From the NCBI GenBank assembly GCA_963811585.1, contig CAWERR010000008.1, positions 496,001-560,000 on the forward strand: 64,000 bases of DNA, read 5' to 3'. The DNA comes from JACDHG01 sp963811585 (lineage in GTDB: Bacteria; Actinomycetota; Actinomycetes; Propionibacteriales; Nocardioidaceae). Positions within the stretch are counted from its first letter, which is position 1, and every line of letters begins with the position of its first letter. Both the position numbers and the translations under genes were made by a program. The notes below the pieces were generated by a model. It had not been told where the DNA came from. It searched no databases and was given only the letters and a program-made list of their open reading frames with translations. Below are positions 1 through 8,494 of this stretch, piece after piece.

Positions 1-54
1 CCATCCAGGTAACAGCTATCCGGGTACCTGATACGGCTCGGAAGAGGAGATGAC

Positions 55-745
55 ATGCCAATCCCCAAGAAGGGTCCCCGCCTCGGCGGCAGCCCGTCGC
101 ACCAGAAGGCGATTCTCGCCAACCTGGCCACAAGCCTGTTCGAGCATGGCGCGATCACGACTACAGAAGCCAAGGCACGAGTGCTGCGCCCGTATGCCGA
201 ACGGCTGATCACGAAGGCCAAGCGCGGCGACCTCCACAACCGTCGCCAGGTGGCTATCTGTCATCCGAGACAAGACGACCGTGCACGTGCTCTTCACCGA
301 GATTGGCCCGCGGTATGCCGAGCGACCCGGCGGCTACACCCGTATCACCAAGCTCGGTCCCCGCAAGGGTGACAGCGCGCCGATGGCCGTGATCGAGCTC
401 GTCGAGGCGGAGTTCACCGCGAAGACTCGCGCGACCAAGTCGCGGGGCGCAGCGACCGGCACCACCGCGCCCCCTGTCGAGGCCGAGGACACTTCGACGG
501 ACGAGGCAACGACCGAAGAGGTTGCGTCCGACGAGGTTGCGTCCGACGAGGTGACCACGAACGAGGCGGCCACGGACGAGGCAGCGACTGATCAGGTCGA
601 GGCTCAAGAGGCCGTCGCCGAGCAGGAGCCCGCCGGTGAGACCGTCGAGGCTCCCGCCGACGAGGCAGCGACGGACGAGGCAGCGACGGACGAGGCAGCC
701 GCCGACGAGGCAGCGACCGACGAAGCCGAGGACGACACCAAGTAG
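55..745 (+). CDS. rplQ: 50S ribosomal protein L17, frame broken by one base
   Basis: L17 of the large ribosomal subunit. The N-terminal part (MPIPKKGPRLGG, then NLATSLFEHGAI) is canonical and is preceded by a strong purine-rich RBS about 8 bases before the ATG. After RRQV the frame is lost: one extra G at about 253 separates it from LSVIRDKTTVHVLFTEIGPRYA, which continues in the +1 frame to the stop at 745. Removing that base gives a protein of about 229 residues. The L17 domain ends near residue 120 and is followed by a low-complexity acidic Ala/Glu/Asp/Thr tail with DEAATDEAA-type repeats, as in other actinobacterial L17 proteins but long. An essential gene is very unlikely to be truly broken. 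A strong terminator follows. Confidence 0.93.
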
Positions 746-770
746 CAGACCCAGTGAGCAGCACCTGACA

Positions 771-802
771 GGCCCGCTCTCCCTTTCGGGGGGCGGGCCT
801 TC
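771..802 (+). terminator. Intrinsic terminator after rplQ
   Basis: GGCCCGC at 771-777 pairs with GCGGGCC at 793-799, enclosing a C/T-then-G-rich loop. A short TTCGT follows, not a long T run. The hairpin lies 25 bases after the rplQ stop and would end the ribosomal-protein transcript before the MFS gene. Confidence 0.75.
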
Positions 803-888
803 GTCATACCCCACCTGCGCCGGGGCGTCCAGCGGATGGCGCGATAACAGGTTGACTTCAAGTCCACCTGACCCCGCAGACTCGTGCG

Positions 889-2103
889 GTGACCATCGAG
901 CGCAAGGAAGTCGCTTCGCGGCGCAGCCTGTGGCTGCCACGTCTCGATGGGCTGCCCCGCCCGTTCTGGTATCTGTGGGCGGGGACGCTCCTCAACCGGC
1001 TCGGTACCTTCGTGGCGCCGTTCATGGCGCTCTACCTCACCGACGAGCAAGGGTTCTCTGTCGCCCGCGCGGGATTCGTGTTGACGTTGTTCGGCCTCGG
1101 CTCGGCGCTCAGCCAACCGCTAGGTGGCGCACTCGCAGACCAGATCGGCCGCAGAAACACCATGGTCGCCGGCCTGTCGAGTGCGGCAGTGGCGCTGGTC
1201 GTCCTCGGCGCCGCCGACACAGTCGTCACGCTGGCGGTGTCGTGCTTTGTCTACGGCCTGTGTCTGGACTTGTACCGACCGGCTTCGGCTGCGGCCATTG
1301 TCGATCTGGTGTCCGTCGCCGACCGTCCGCGGGCCTTCGCGTTGCAGTTCTGGGCGATCAACCTGGGTTTCTCGATCGCGACGCCGCTGGGTGGATTCCT
1401 CGCCTCCCGCGACTACTGGCTGTTGTTCGTGCTCGACGCAGCGGCCAGCCTGCTGTTTGCGCTCCTGGTGCTGCGTGGAGTGCCCGAGAGTCGCCCGGAG
1501 GTCACCGGGGACCAGGGTCACTTCGTCGATGTCGTGCGCGACAAGCTCATGGTGGCCCTGGTCTTCGCCGTTATGCTCCAAGCGGTTGTCTACATGCAGG
1601 CCTACCTGACGCTGCCGTTGGCCTTCGCGGCCGACGGCCTTGGGCCGGCGTCATACGGCCTCGCTATCAGCCTCAACGGCGTCCTGATCGTGGTGTTGCA
1701 GCCGATTCTGATCGGTCTGCTAGTCGGCTTCCGCGGTGGTCCACTGCTCTTCTGCGCGATGAGCATCCAGGGCGTGGGGTTCGGGTTGACGGCGCTTGCC
1801 GACGGCATGGCTGGCCACATTGTCGCGATCGTTGTCTGGACGCTGGGTGAGGTGCTCGCGGCGGGCCTGCTGGGTGCGCTGGTCGCCGCGCTTGCGCCGG
1901 TGCGGCTGCGGGGGCGCTATATGGGTGCCTTTGGACTGGCGTTCGGGCTCGCCGCGTTCCTCGCGCCGGCGGTCGGGACTCAAGTGCTCGAACATCTCGG
2001 AGAAGGCGCGCTTTGGGGCGGAGCCTTGGCAGCCTCCGTGATCGCCGGTGTCATGCTCTGGTTGATCAGCGCGGCTGCAGCGCAGCGGTCGCCGGAGTCA
2101 TGA
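889..2103 (+). CDS. MFS transporter, DHA1-type drug exporter-like
   Basis: A 404-residue integral membrane protein of the major facilitator superfamily. It has about 12 hydrophobic segments and the family loop motif between TM2 and TM3 (GGALADQIGRRNTMVAG, residues about 80-96). Length and layout fit proton-driven efflux proteins of the MdtG/Bcr type; the substrate cannot be read from the sequence. The GTG start at 889 is the first in-frame start after the upstream terminator and gives an N-terminus (SLWLPRLDGLPRPFWYLWAG) that leads straight into TM1. The 3' end overlaps the convergent oxidoreductase gene by six bases, so the two transcripts must be antisense at their ends. Confidence 0.85.
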   Translation: MTIERKEVASRRSLWLPRLDGLPRPFWYLWAGTLLNRLGTFVAPFMALYLTDEQGFSVARAGFVLTLFGLGSALSQPLGGALADQIGRRNTMVAGLSSAAVALVVLGAADTVVTLAVSCFVYGLCLDLYRPASAAAIVDLVSVADRPRAFALQFWAINLGFSIATPLGGFLASRDYWLLFVLDAAASLLFALLVLRGVPESRPEVTGDQGHFVDVVRDKLMVALVFAVMLQAVVYMQAYLTLPLAFAADGLGPASYGLAISLNGVLIVVLQPILIGLLVGFRGGPLLFCAMSIQGVGFGLTALADGMAGHIVAIVVWTLGEVLAAGLLGALVAALAPVRLRGRYMGAFGLAFGLAAFLAPAVGTQVLEHLGEGALWGGALAASVIAGVMLWLISAAAAQRSPES

Positions 2104-3333
2104 CCCCAACAGGCTGGCGAGGGGTACGTCGACGTCGGTGAGGCGGTCGACGTCGACTGCCTTTCCGGACAGGATCAGCGCCTTGATGTCGTCGACCACG
2201 TCCCAGACGTTGACGTTCATCCCTGCCAAAACATGGTCGCTGTCATCGAGCCAGAACGCGATGAACTCGCGGCTGGCAAGGTCGCCGCGAATCACCACGC
2301 GCGCGTAGCTCCCGGGTGGCGCGTGCCCGACGTACTCCATTCCGAGGTTGTACTGGTCGGTGAAGAAGTACGGCAGCTCGGTGTACGACGTCTGGTCGTC
2401 CAGTATGGAGGCCGCCGCGGCGGCTGGCTGGTTGAGCGCGTTGGCCCAGTGCTCGACCCTGACTCGACCGACGACGGGGTGGTCGTGGTTGGCAATGTCG
2501 CCGACCGCCCAGATGGACGCGTCGCTCGAACGCAAGCCCGCATCGACGAGGACACCGTTGTCGAGGTCGAGGCCGGCGCTCTCAGCCAGCGCGAGGTTGG
2601 GCTGGGCGCCGATGCCGACGAGCACGGCGTCGGCTGCGATGTGCGTGCCGTCGGCCAGTTGCACCCCGGTGGCAACGCTGTCCTTGGCCGTGATCTCGGC
2701 GACCTTTGCCCCAAGGTGGAAGGTCACGCCGTGCTCCTTGTGCAGGTCGAGGAAAACCTGGGCCAGCTCGGGGCCGAGCGCGCCGACGAGCGGCAGGTCG
2801 GCCGCTTCGATGACGGTGACCTCAACGCCTTTCTGGCGGGCGTTGGCCGTAACCTCCAGCCCGATCCAGCCACCACCAATCACCGCGAGCCGTCCACCCT
2901 CGGCGATCGCCTGCGCGATTGTGTCGGACTCCTCGACACGGCGCAGGGACAGCACTCCATGCGCGCCGGCACCCGGCAGCGGCAGTGCGCGGGCGCGGGA
3001 GCCCGTCGCAAGCAGGAGCTTGTCGTAGGGAAGCTGGCGGCCGTCGACGAGCGTGACGACCTGAGCCGCGGCGTCGACCGCGGTGGCTGAGACGCCCAGG
3101 ATCAGCGAGATGTGCTGGTCGGCGTACCACTGCTCGTCATGGACTTCGAACTCGGCGCGGTCGGTGGTGCCGGCGAGGTAACCCTTCGACAGTGGCGGGC
3201 GCTCGTAGGGCAGGTGCTGCTCGTCGCCGACCAGCGTGAGCTCGCCACTGAAGCCCCGCTCCCGGAGCGCCTCGGCCGCCTTGGCCCCGGCGAGCCCTCC
3301 ACCGACGATGACGATGCGGTTGGTTGTCGTCAT
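2098..3333 (-). CDS. FAD-dependent NAD(P)H oxidoreductase, ferredoxin/rubredoxin reductase-like
   Basis: A 411-residue flavoprotein with an N-terminal FAD motif (VGGGLAGAKAAEAL, residues 9-22), the PYERPPLSKGYL segment typical of the RhlF/ThcD/PdR ferredoxin reductase group, an NAD(P) Rossmann motif (IGGGWIGLEV, about 150-159) and the second FAD motif (WAVGDIA, about 275). These enzymes pass electrons from NAD(P)H to a ferredoxin or rubredoxin that feeds a mono- or dioxygenase. No ferredoxin or oxygenase lies beside it, so the partner is unknown. It is 52 bases downstream of folE on the same strand with a GAGAGGAAG RBS, so the two are probably co-transcribed. Confidence 0.88.
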   Translation of the reverse strand: MTTTNRIVIVGGGLAGAKAAEALRERGFSGELTLVGDEQHLPYERPPLSKGYLAGTTDRAEFEVHDEQWYADQHISLILGVSATAVDAAAQVVTLVDGRQLPYDKLLLATGSRARALPLPGAGAHGVLSLRRVEESDTIAQAIAEGGRLAVIGGGWIGLEVTANARQKGVEVTVIEAADLPLVGALGPELAQVFLDLHKEHGVTFHLGAKVAEITAKDSVATGVQLADGTHIAADAVLVGIGAQPNLALAESAGLDLDNGVLVDAGLRSSDASIWAVGDIANHDHPVVGRVRVEHWANALNQPAAAAASILDDQTSYTELPYFFTDQYNLGMEYVGHAPPGSYARVVIRGDLASREFIAFWLDDSDHVLAGMNVNVWDVVDDIKALILSGKAVDVDRLTDVDVPLASLLGS

Positions 3334-3385
3334 GATGACTTCCTCTCGGGTACGGCGCTGGACCTGCTCGTGTGAGCCAACCTGG

Positions 3386-4042
3386 TCACGACATGACGCC
3401 GGTCAGCGCCAAGAACTCCTGGCGGCATCGCGAGTCTGACCTGATCAGGCCGTGCAGGGAAGAGGTCACTGTGTTGGAGCCTGCTGCCAAGGCGCCGCGC
3501 AGCGACATACAGCTGTGCTCCGCCTCGATCACGACGCCGACCCCCTTCGGCGCAAGCTGCTCGTTGAGCCAGTCGGCCACCTGTTTGGTCAGGCGCTCCT
3601 GCACCTGTGGGCGGCTCGAGAAGTGTTCGACGACGCGGGCAAACTTGCTCAGGCCGAGGATGCGTTCGCCCGGGAGGTAGCCGATATGCGCGACGCCCAC
3701 GAACGCAAGCAGGTGGTGCTCGCAGACGGATCGGAACGGGATCGACCGCGACACGACGAGCTCGTCGTAATCCTCGTCGTTGGGGAACGTCGTCAGGTCG
3801 AACGGACGCGGATCGAACATCTCGGCGTAGGCATTGGCCATCCGTCGCGGTGTGCCGGCCATCGACTCCGAGTCGGTGGGGATCCCGAGCGCGTGCAGAA
3901 ACGATCGAGCGGCCGCTTCGGCTGCCGCGAGGTCGACGCCGATTCCCGGGGTGTCGATCGACCGGAGCCGGTCTTGGCGTGGGTGTCGCCCCCGCGGCGC
4001 GCTCGCATGGGTCGGCCTTGGCTGCGCAAGCTCGATCGTCAT
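3386..4042 (-). CDS. folE: GTP cyclohydrolase I
   Basis: Converts GTP to 7,8-dihydroneopterin triphosphate, the entry step to tetrahydrofolate and pterin cofactors. The 218-residue length is normal. The zinc-site and catalytic motifs are present: SVCEHHLLAF (Cys107, His110) and HSCMSLRG with the second Cys at about 178, as well as the QVQERLTKQVADWL helix. The gene lies apart from other folate genes and heads an apparent operon with a ferredoxin-reductase-like flavoprotein, next to a divergent metal/Fe-S-type regulator. This suggests a regulated second copy or a specialised pterin supply instead of the housekeeping folate operon, but that is inference. Confidence 0.93.
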   Translation of the reverse strand: MTIELAQPRPTHASAPRGRHPRQDRLRSIDTPGIGVDLAAAEAAARSFLHALGIPTDSESMAGTPRRMANAYAEMFDPRPFDLTTFPNDEDYDELVVSRSIPFRSVCEHHLLAFVGVAHIGYLPGERILGLSKFARVVEHFSSRPQVQERLTKQVADWLNEQLAPKGVGVVIEAEHSCMSLRGALAAGSNTVTSSLHGLIRSDSRCRQEFLALTGVMS

Positions 4043-4078
4043 CGTCGCCTCTTCTCGAAGTGGATAGTTTCACTAATG

Positions 4079-4090
4079 AAGACTAGTCTT
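4079..4090. promoter_or_regulatory. 12-bp perfect palindrome between divergent folE and regulator genes
   Basis: AAGACTAGTCTT is a perfect 12-base palindrome, flanked by partly symmetric ATG/CAT and ATT bases. It sits 37 bases upstream of folE and about 100 bases upstream of the divergent regulator, in the only AT-rich stretch of the intergenic region. This is where an autoregulated operator would be expected. Binding by the adjacent regulator is inferred from position only. Confidence 0.5.
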
Positions 4091-4192
4091 ATTCATGCCG
4101 CCGAGTCAATCACGGTGTGTGGCAGGCGCTGGCAGACGATTCGGAGTCTTTCATCGACGAAATATCCGGCGGTACGACGCTAAGGTGTGGTC

Positions 4193-4894
4193 ATGGTAGG
4201 TGAACAGCAGGCCCGGCGTGCGATCGGTGCTGTGGCCGCGCTCGACGACTCCGTGCGCAGCCAGCTGTATGCCTGCGTGCGCCGGTCAGGCCACCCAGTG
4301 ACGCGGGAGGAAGCCGCCGAAGCGGTCGGGATCTCACGCAAGCTGGCCGCCTTCCATCTCGACAAGCTAGTCATCGCCGGGTTGCTGACGTCGAGCATTT
4401 CGCGAGGCAAGACGCACCGGGTCGGGCGCACGCCCAAGGTGTACGAGCCGGTTGCAGACGCGGTGCAGGTGAGCGTGCCGGCCCGTTCTCACGACCAGCT
4501 CGCGACCATCCTGATCGACGCAGCCGTCGCCCAGCGCGATGACGAGAGCGCGGCCGAGGCGCGGCGCCGACTGAGCACCGAACAGGGGAAGGCCGTCGCC
4601 GACTTGGTCGACAAGGGCGAGATCCGCGGTCGCCTCGGTGCCGAGCGCGCTCTCACCCTGGTGGAGTCGGTGCTCGACGAGCGCGGTTACGAGCCCTACC
4701 GGCCGGCCACCGACCGCCTACGTCTGCGTAACTGCCCCTTCCACCCATTGGCCGAGCGCGCTCCTGAGCTCGTGTGCGGCCTCAACGAAGCATTTATGGG
4801 CGGGCTGCTCGACGGTCTTGGCGCCGATCGCCTCGACGCCGTGCTCTCGCCGGCCGAAGGCGAATGCTGCGTCGAGCTCAGGCGTCGTACCTGA
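4193..4894 (+). CDS. ArsR-type winged-helix regulator with C-terminal Cys cluster (COG2345-like)
   Basis: About 233 residues. An N-terminal winged helix (residues about 12-65, with TREEAAEAVGISRKLAAFHL as the recognition region) is followed by a dimer/sensor domain. The C-terminal half contains NCPFHPLAE, a single Cys in ELVCGLN, and ECCVELR: four Cys plus His in the arrangement of the COG2345 group, which includes the Fe-S sensor SufR. A Zn or Fe-S ligand is therefore plausible but not proven. ATG at 4193 is preferred because AAGG lies seven bases upstream; GTG at 4187 is the alternative. The gene is divergent from folE and the flavoprotein and probably controls them. Confidence 0.8.
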   Translation: MVGEQQARRAIGAVAALDDSVRSQLYACVRRSGHPVTREEAAEAVGISRKLAAFHLDKLVIAGLLTSSISRGKTHRVGRTPKVYEPVADAVQVSVPARSHDQLATILIDAAVAQRDDESAAEARRRLSTEQGKAVADLVDKGEIRGRLGAERALTLVESVLDERGYEPYRPATDRLRLRNCPFHPLAERAPELVCGLNEAFMGGLLDGLGADRLDAVLSPAEGECCVELRRRT

Positions 4895-4918
4895 ACTGAG
4901 TAAGGCCAGCGTCGCGAG

Positions 4919-5314
4919 CTACCACCATGGGGGCTTGATGGCGAGCACCGGGCATCGGGCCTCGAGCAACACCCTCTGCGCCACGCTGCCCATGAGCATC
5001 TTGCCCACAGGTGTGCGGTGCCGTAGGCCGATCACCAGCAACTCGGCCTTTACCTCGATGACGATTTGCAGCAGCGATTCTGCGACGTCGCTGGCGACGG
5101 TCTGGCGCACCTCGTGGTCGATGTCGAGACCGGCCAGCCGGGTGTGGACACTCGACATCGCCTCCTTGTTGGCGAACTTCTTGTCGATCAGTGCGTCGCC
5201 CTTGGAGCTGTTGACGACCAGGAGCCGTTGACCTCGCAGGCGCGCTTCCTTGATGCCTGCGTCGAGGGCGGCATCGCCGTACTGGTTGGGCACATAGCCC
5301 ACAACGACGGTCAT
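4919..5314 (-). CDS. Universal stress protein (UspA family)
   Basis: A 131-residue single-domain Usp. It starts MTVVVGYVPN and carries the ATP-binding G-x9-G(S/T) signature near the C-terminus (GLRHRTPVGKMLMGSVAQRV), ending in CPVLAIKPP. Such proteins bind ATP and are linked to stress adaptation or to gating of adjacent transporters. Its ATG overlaps the tctA stop in an ATGA junction, so it is translationally coupled as the last gene of the tctCBA operon. This makes a role tied to tricarboxylate transport likely. Confidence 0.9.
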   Translation of the reverse strand: MTVVVGYVPNQYGDAALDAGIKEARLRGQRLLVVNSSKGDALIDKKFANKEAMSSVHTRLAGLDIDHEVRQTVASDVAESLLQIVIEVKAELLVIGLRHRTPVGKMLMGSVAQRVLLEARCPVLAIKPPWW

Positions 5315-6837
5315 GACGAGATCATCTCTCTATCGCGCGAAGGAGGTTCTGACTTGTCCGGTCCGCGTACAAGTCTGAGGGCGAGCGGTGACACGAGGGC
5401 CAGCGCGATGACGATGTAGATGAAGACCGCAAGGCCTTCGTTGAAGAGCCCGGACACGTCGCCATTCGACAGGTCCAGCGCCTCGCGCATCTTCGCCTCC
5501 ATCAGCGGGCCGAGGATGACGCCGAGGATCAACGGGAGAACGGGGATGCCGAACCTGCGGATCGCGTAGCCGACCAGCCCGAACACGAGGAGCAGGGCGA
5601 GGTCGAACGCCGACTGGCTGACGCTGTAGGCACCGAGCGACGCGAAGAAGAGGATGCCGGCATACAGCTGCGGTCGCGGAATCTGCAGCAGTCGCGCCCA
5701 CAGCGGAGCGAGGGGCAGGTTCAGCACGAGGAGCAGGGTGTTGCCGATCAGCAGGCTGGCGAGCAAGGTCCACACAAGGTCGGCCTCGCTGCCGAGCAGC
5801 TCGGGACCAGGCTGGATGCCGTAGCTCTGCATCGCCACCAAGATGATCGACGCCGTCGCTGTGACGGGCAGACCGAGGGCAAGCAAGGGGACGAACGTGC
5901 CCGCAGCGGACGCGTTGTTGGCGGCTTCCGGCCCGGCCACGCCCTCGATAGCGCCGCGCCCAAACTCGCCCTTCTTGCCGGCCAGTCGTCGCTCCAGGAC
6001 GTAGGACAAGAAGGTCGGGGTCTCGGCGCCGCCAGCGGGGACAGCGCCGAACGGAAACCCGAGGGCTGTGCCGCGTAGCCACGGCTTCCAAGATCGTCCC
6101 CAGTCTTCGCGGCCCATGAACGGGCGCCCCACCGGGATCACCTCGACCGGACGCCGACGCAGATGTGCGGCAACCCAGAGCGCCTCGCCGACCGCGAAGA
6201 TGCCCACCGCTACGACCACGATGTCGATGCCGTCTGCGAGCTGGACCTGATCGAGGATCAGTCGCGGCTGCCCGGTCGACACATCCTGGCCGATGAGTCC
6301 GATGGTGAGTCCCATGAACAGCCCCAGGAAGCCCCGGAGCTTCGAGGTGCCGAGGACGCTTGTGACGAGCACGAGCGACAACAAGATGATCGCGAAGTAC
6401 GACGGCGCGCCAATCTTGACCGCCTGCTCGGCCAGTGCCGGCGCAAAGAACACGACCAACAGCGTGCCGATCGTGCCCGCGACGAACGAGCCGATCGCCG
6501 CGGTCGACAGGGCTTGCGCGGCACGGCCATTCCTCGCCATCTTGTTGCCTTCGATCGCGGTCATCACTGACGAGGACTCGCCTGGCGTGTTGAGCAGGAT
6601 TGAGGTCGTCGACCCGCCGTACATGCCGCCGTAGTAGATGCCCGCGAACATGATGAACGCCTGGGTGGGCTCGAGACCGTAGGTGACGGGAAGCAGCAGC
6701 GCGAGGGCCATGGCAGGCCCGATGCCGGGCAGTACGCCCACGAGGGTGCCGAGCAGGACACCGATGGCGGCGTACAGCAGGTTCTCGGGTGTGAGCGCCT
6801 CCTGGAGGCCGCCCCACAGCAGTTCGAGGCTGTCCAT
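5311..6837 (-). CDS. tctA: Tripartite tricarboxylate transporter, large permease TctA
   Basis: A 508-residue polytopic membrane protein with the TctA hallmarks: an N-terminal GVLPGIGPAMALALLLPVTY motif, the GGMYGGSTTSILLNTPGES segment (about 72-90), and the repeat copy GFPFGAVPAGGAETPTFLSY in the middle. It forms the transport channel of a TTT system that imports citrate or other carboxylates using a periplasmic or extracellular binding protein. The start ATG overlaps the tctB stop by one base (TAATG). The stop overlaps the usp start. Substrate is not defined by sequence. Confidence 0.93.
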   Translation of the reverse strand: MDSLELLWGGLQEALTPENLLYAAIGVLLGTLVGVLPGIGPAMALALLLPVTYGLEPTQAFIMFAGIYYGGMYGGSTTSILLNTPGESSSVMTAIEGNKMARNGRAAQALSTAAIGSFVAGTIGTLLVVFFAPALAEQAVKIGAPSYFAIILLSLVLVTSVLGTSKLRGFLGLFMGLTIGLIGQDVSTGQPRLILDQVQLADGIDIVVVAVGIFAVGEALWVAAHLRRRPVEVIPVGRPFMGREDWGRSWKPWLRGTALGFPFGAVPAGGAETPTFLSYVLERRLAGKKGEFGRGAIEGVAGPEAANNASAAGTFVPLLALGLPVTATASIILVAMQSYGIQPGPELLGSEADLVWTLLASLLIGNTLLLVLNLPLAPLWARLLQIPRPQLYAGILFFASLGAYSVSQSAFDLALLLVFGLVGYAIRRFGIPVLPLILGVILGPLMEAKMREALDLSNGDVSGLFNEGLAVFIYIVIALALVSPLALRLVRGPDKSEPPSRDREMISS

Positions 6838-7355
6838 TACAAGATCCCGTCCAGGATGCCTGGCGTGAGCTGGACGTTGAGCACCGACCAGAAGAAGTAC
6901 CAGCTTCCGACGGACATCACGGCGCCGACGATCACGTCACGAAGCACCGTCTTGCTTCCCAGCGACCATGCGCAGCCGGCGAAAAGGATCGCACCTGTGA
7001 TGGCCCAGCCGAGCAGGTTGACGGTGGCGATGTTGAACGCGAAGAAGCCGACCAGCTTGGCGATCGTCAGCCAATCCGGCTTGGTGGTCAGGTCGATGTC
7101 TTCGCCGCTCTCAGCCTCAGGTCGGTCGCCGCGTGAGGTGGCGATGGCGAGGATCACGGAGAGAACGACCAGCACACCGCCGATTGCGTAGGGGAACACT
7201 CGAGGCCCGATGGGATCGCCGAAGCCGACGTTGAGGGTGCTGGCGTCGTAGATCGTGTAGAGGCCGACGACTCCGAGCACCGCAGCAAGGCCGTACTGGG
7301 CCTTGTCGATCGGCTGGCTGTCGGTCTCGGCCGGTTCGGATCGTGTCGTCGTCAT
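6837..7355 (-). CDS. tctB: Tripartite tricarboxylate transporter, small permease TctB
   Basis: 172 residues with four predicted membrane segments and a hydrophilic loop after TM2 (TSRGDRPEAESGEDIDLTTK). This is the usual size and topology of TctB, the small subunit of TTT transporters. The open frame extends to 7478, but the Arg-rich upstream part lies inside tctC; ATG at 7355 is chosen because it overlaps the tctC stop as ATGA and begins MTTTRSEPAE. It is the middle gene of the tctCBA-usp operon. Confidence 0.88.
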   Translation of the reverse strand: MTTTRSEPAETDSQPIDKAQYGLAAVLGVVGLYTIYDASTLNVGFGDPIGPRVFPYAIGGVLVVLSVILAIATSRGDRPEAESGEDIDLTTKPDWLTIAKLVGFFAFNIATVNLLGWAITGAILFAGCAWSLGSKTVLRDVIVGAVMSVGSWYFFWSVLNVQLTPGILDGIL

Positions 7356-8335
7356 ACCAATCCCAGCTCCTCCAAGGTGCCCGTGACTCGTTCGTCCTGT
7401 GCGATCAGGAACTCCTCGAACTCGTCGCCGGTGATGAACTCGTCGGTCCAGCCGTACGTCTCCAGCGTCTTCTGCCACTCGGGTGAGTCGTGCATCTCCT
7501 GCAGGTACCCGATCAGCTCGTCGCGGCGATCGTCGGAGATGTCCGGAGGTGCCAGCACTCCTCGCCAGTTGAGGAAGACGAGGTCGATGTCGGACTCGGT
7601 CAGTGTCGGTACGTCGGCAAGGATCTCTTGGGGTTGACGTTCTTCGCCGGACACGGCGAGGACACGCAGCTCTCCGGCCTCGATCTGCCCGGTGAACTCA
7701 GCGAGCCCGGAGAAGCCGACCTGGATCTTCTCGCCCAGCAACGCGCTCGTCAGCGGGCCGCCACCGTCGTAGGCCACATAGTTGACGGTGTTCGGGTCGA
7801 TGTCGACGGCCGCGGCGAGCTGCATGGGGAACAAGTGGTCGGGGCCGCCCGGAGATGACCCACCGCCGACGACCATGTCGTTGGGATTGTCATGCCAGGC
7901 TTGGACGAAGTCGTCGACGGTCTCAAAGGGCGAGTTGCCGGGGACGAGGATCCCCTCAGGCTCGGTGATGAGCTGCGCGAGCGGTGTGGCATCGTGCAGC
8001 TTGTACTCGTTGCCGAAGGAGTACAGCGACCCAACGACGCCGAGGCCCGCCGTCATCATGGTGTGCTCGTCGCCCTTCTTGCCCATCAGCTCGGTCATCG
8101 CCGCCGAACCGCCGGCGCCGATGATGTTGGACACCTGGAAGCTGCCGCCGGTGATGTCCAGGTCCTCCATCACGTCGACTGCCGCGCGACCCGTCTGGTC
8201 GTAGCCACCGCCAGGGCTGTTGGGGATCATCATCTTGAGGTCGCGGCTGTCATCTCCGCGGGTGACGCCGCAGGCGTTGAGTAGCGCTGCGACGAAGAGA
8301 ACGCAGAGCAGCGCTCGTCCGGATCGTCTCGTCAT
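7352..8335 (-). CDS. tctC: Tripartite tricarboxylate transporter substrate-binding lipoprotein TctC
   Basis: A 327-residue Bug/TctC-type solute receptor. A lipoprotein signal (MTRRSGRALLCVLFVAALLN, lipobox LNAC with Cys22) anchors it to the outer face of the membrane. The mature part has the family features MMIPNSPGGGYDQTGR, the GGSSPGGPDH loop and a VNYVAYDGGG segment that line the carboxylate site. It is the first gene of the operon. The RBS (GGAGG) lies a few bases before the ATG, and the 8336-8494 gap upstream, shared with divergent truA, must hold the promoter. Confidence 0.92.
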   Translation of the reverse strand: MTRRSGRALLCVLFVAALLNACGVTRGDDSRDLKMMIPNSPGGGYDQTGRAAVDVMEDLDITGGSFQVSNIIGAGGSAAMTELMGKKGDEHTMMTAGLGVVGSLYSFGNEYKLHDATPLAQLITEPEGILVPGNSPFETVDDFVQAWHDNPNDMVVGGGSSPGGPDHLFPMQLAAAVDIDPNTVNYVAYDGGGPLTSALLGEKIQVGFSGLAEFTGQIEAGELRVLAVSGEERQPQEILADVPTLTESDIDLVFLNWRGVLAPPDISDDRRDELIGYLQEMHDSPEWQKTLETYGWTDEFITGDEFEEFLIAQDERVTGTLEELGLV

Positions 8336-8494
8336 GGCGGGGTGCCTCCGCTAACACTTGACGGTTGTGGGCCTCATCTTGCTCTAGTCGCGATCATCAT
8401 GCACGTGCGGTGGGCTCGCGTGTCGAGAGGCGGCCAGCCTGACTTGGGGCGCGTGCCGGGTCCGTAGAAACGCCGCGGCCGATCACCCGCGACA

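Noticed and set aside
250..260. Programmed +1 frameshifting in rplQ
   Set aside because: There is no slippery codon, stop or Shine-Dalgarno-like stimulator, L17 is not known to be frameshifted, and the same kind of insertion recurs in dozens of unrelated genes.
254..940. Minus-strand open frame opposite rplQ with Leu/Val/Arg repeats
   Set aside because: It is antisense to the repetitive acidic tail of L17; its apparent repeats are only the complement of that tail.
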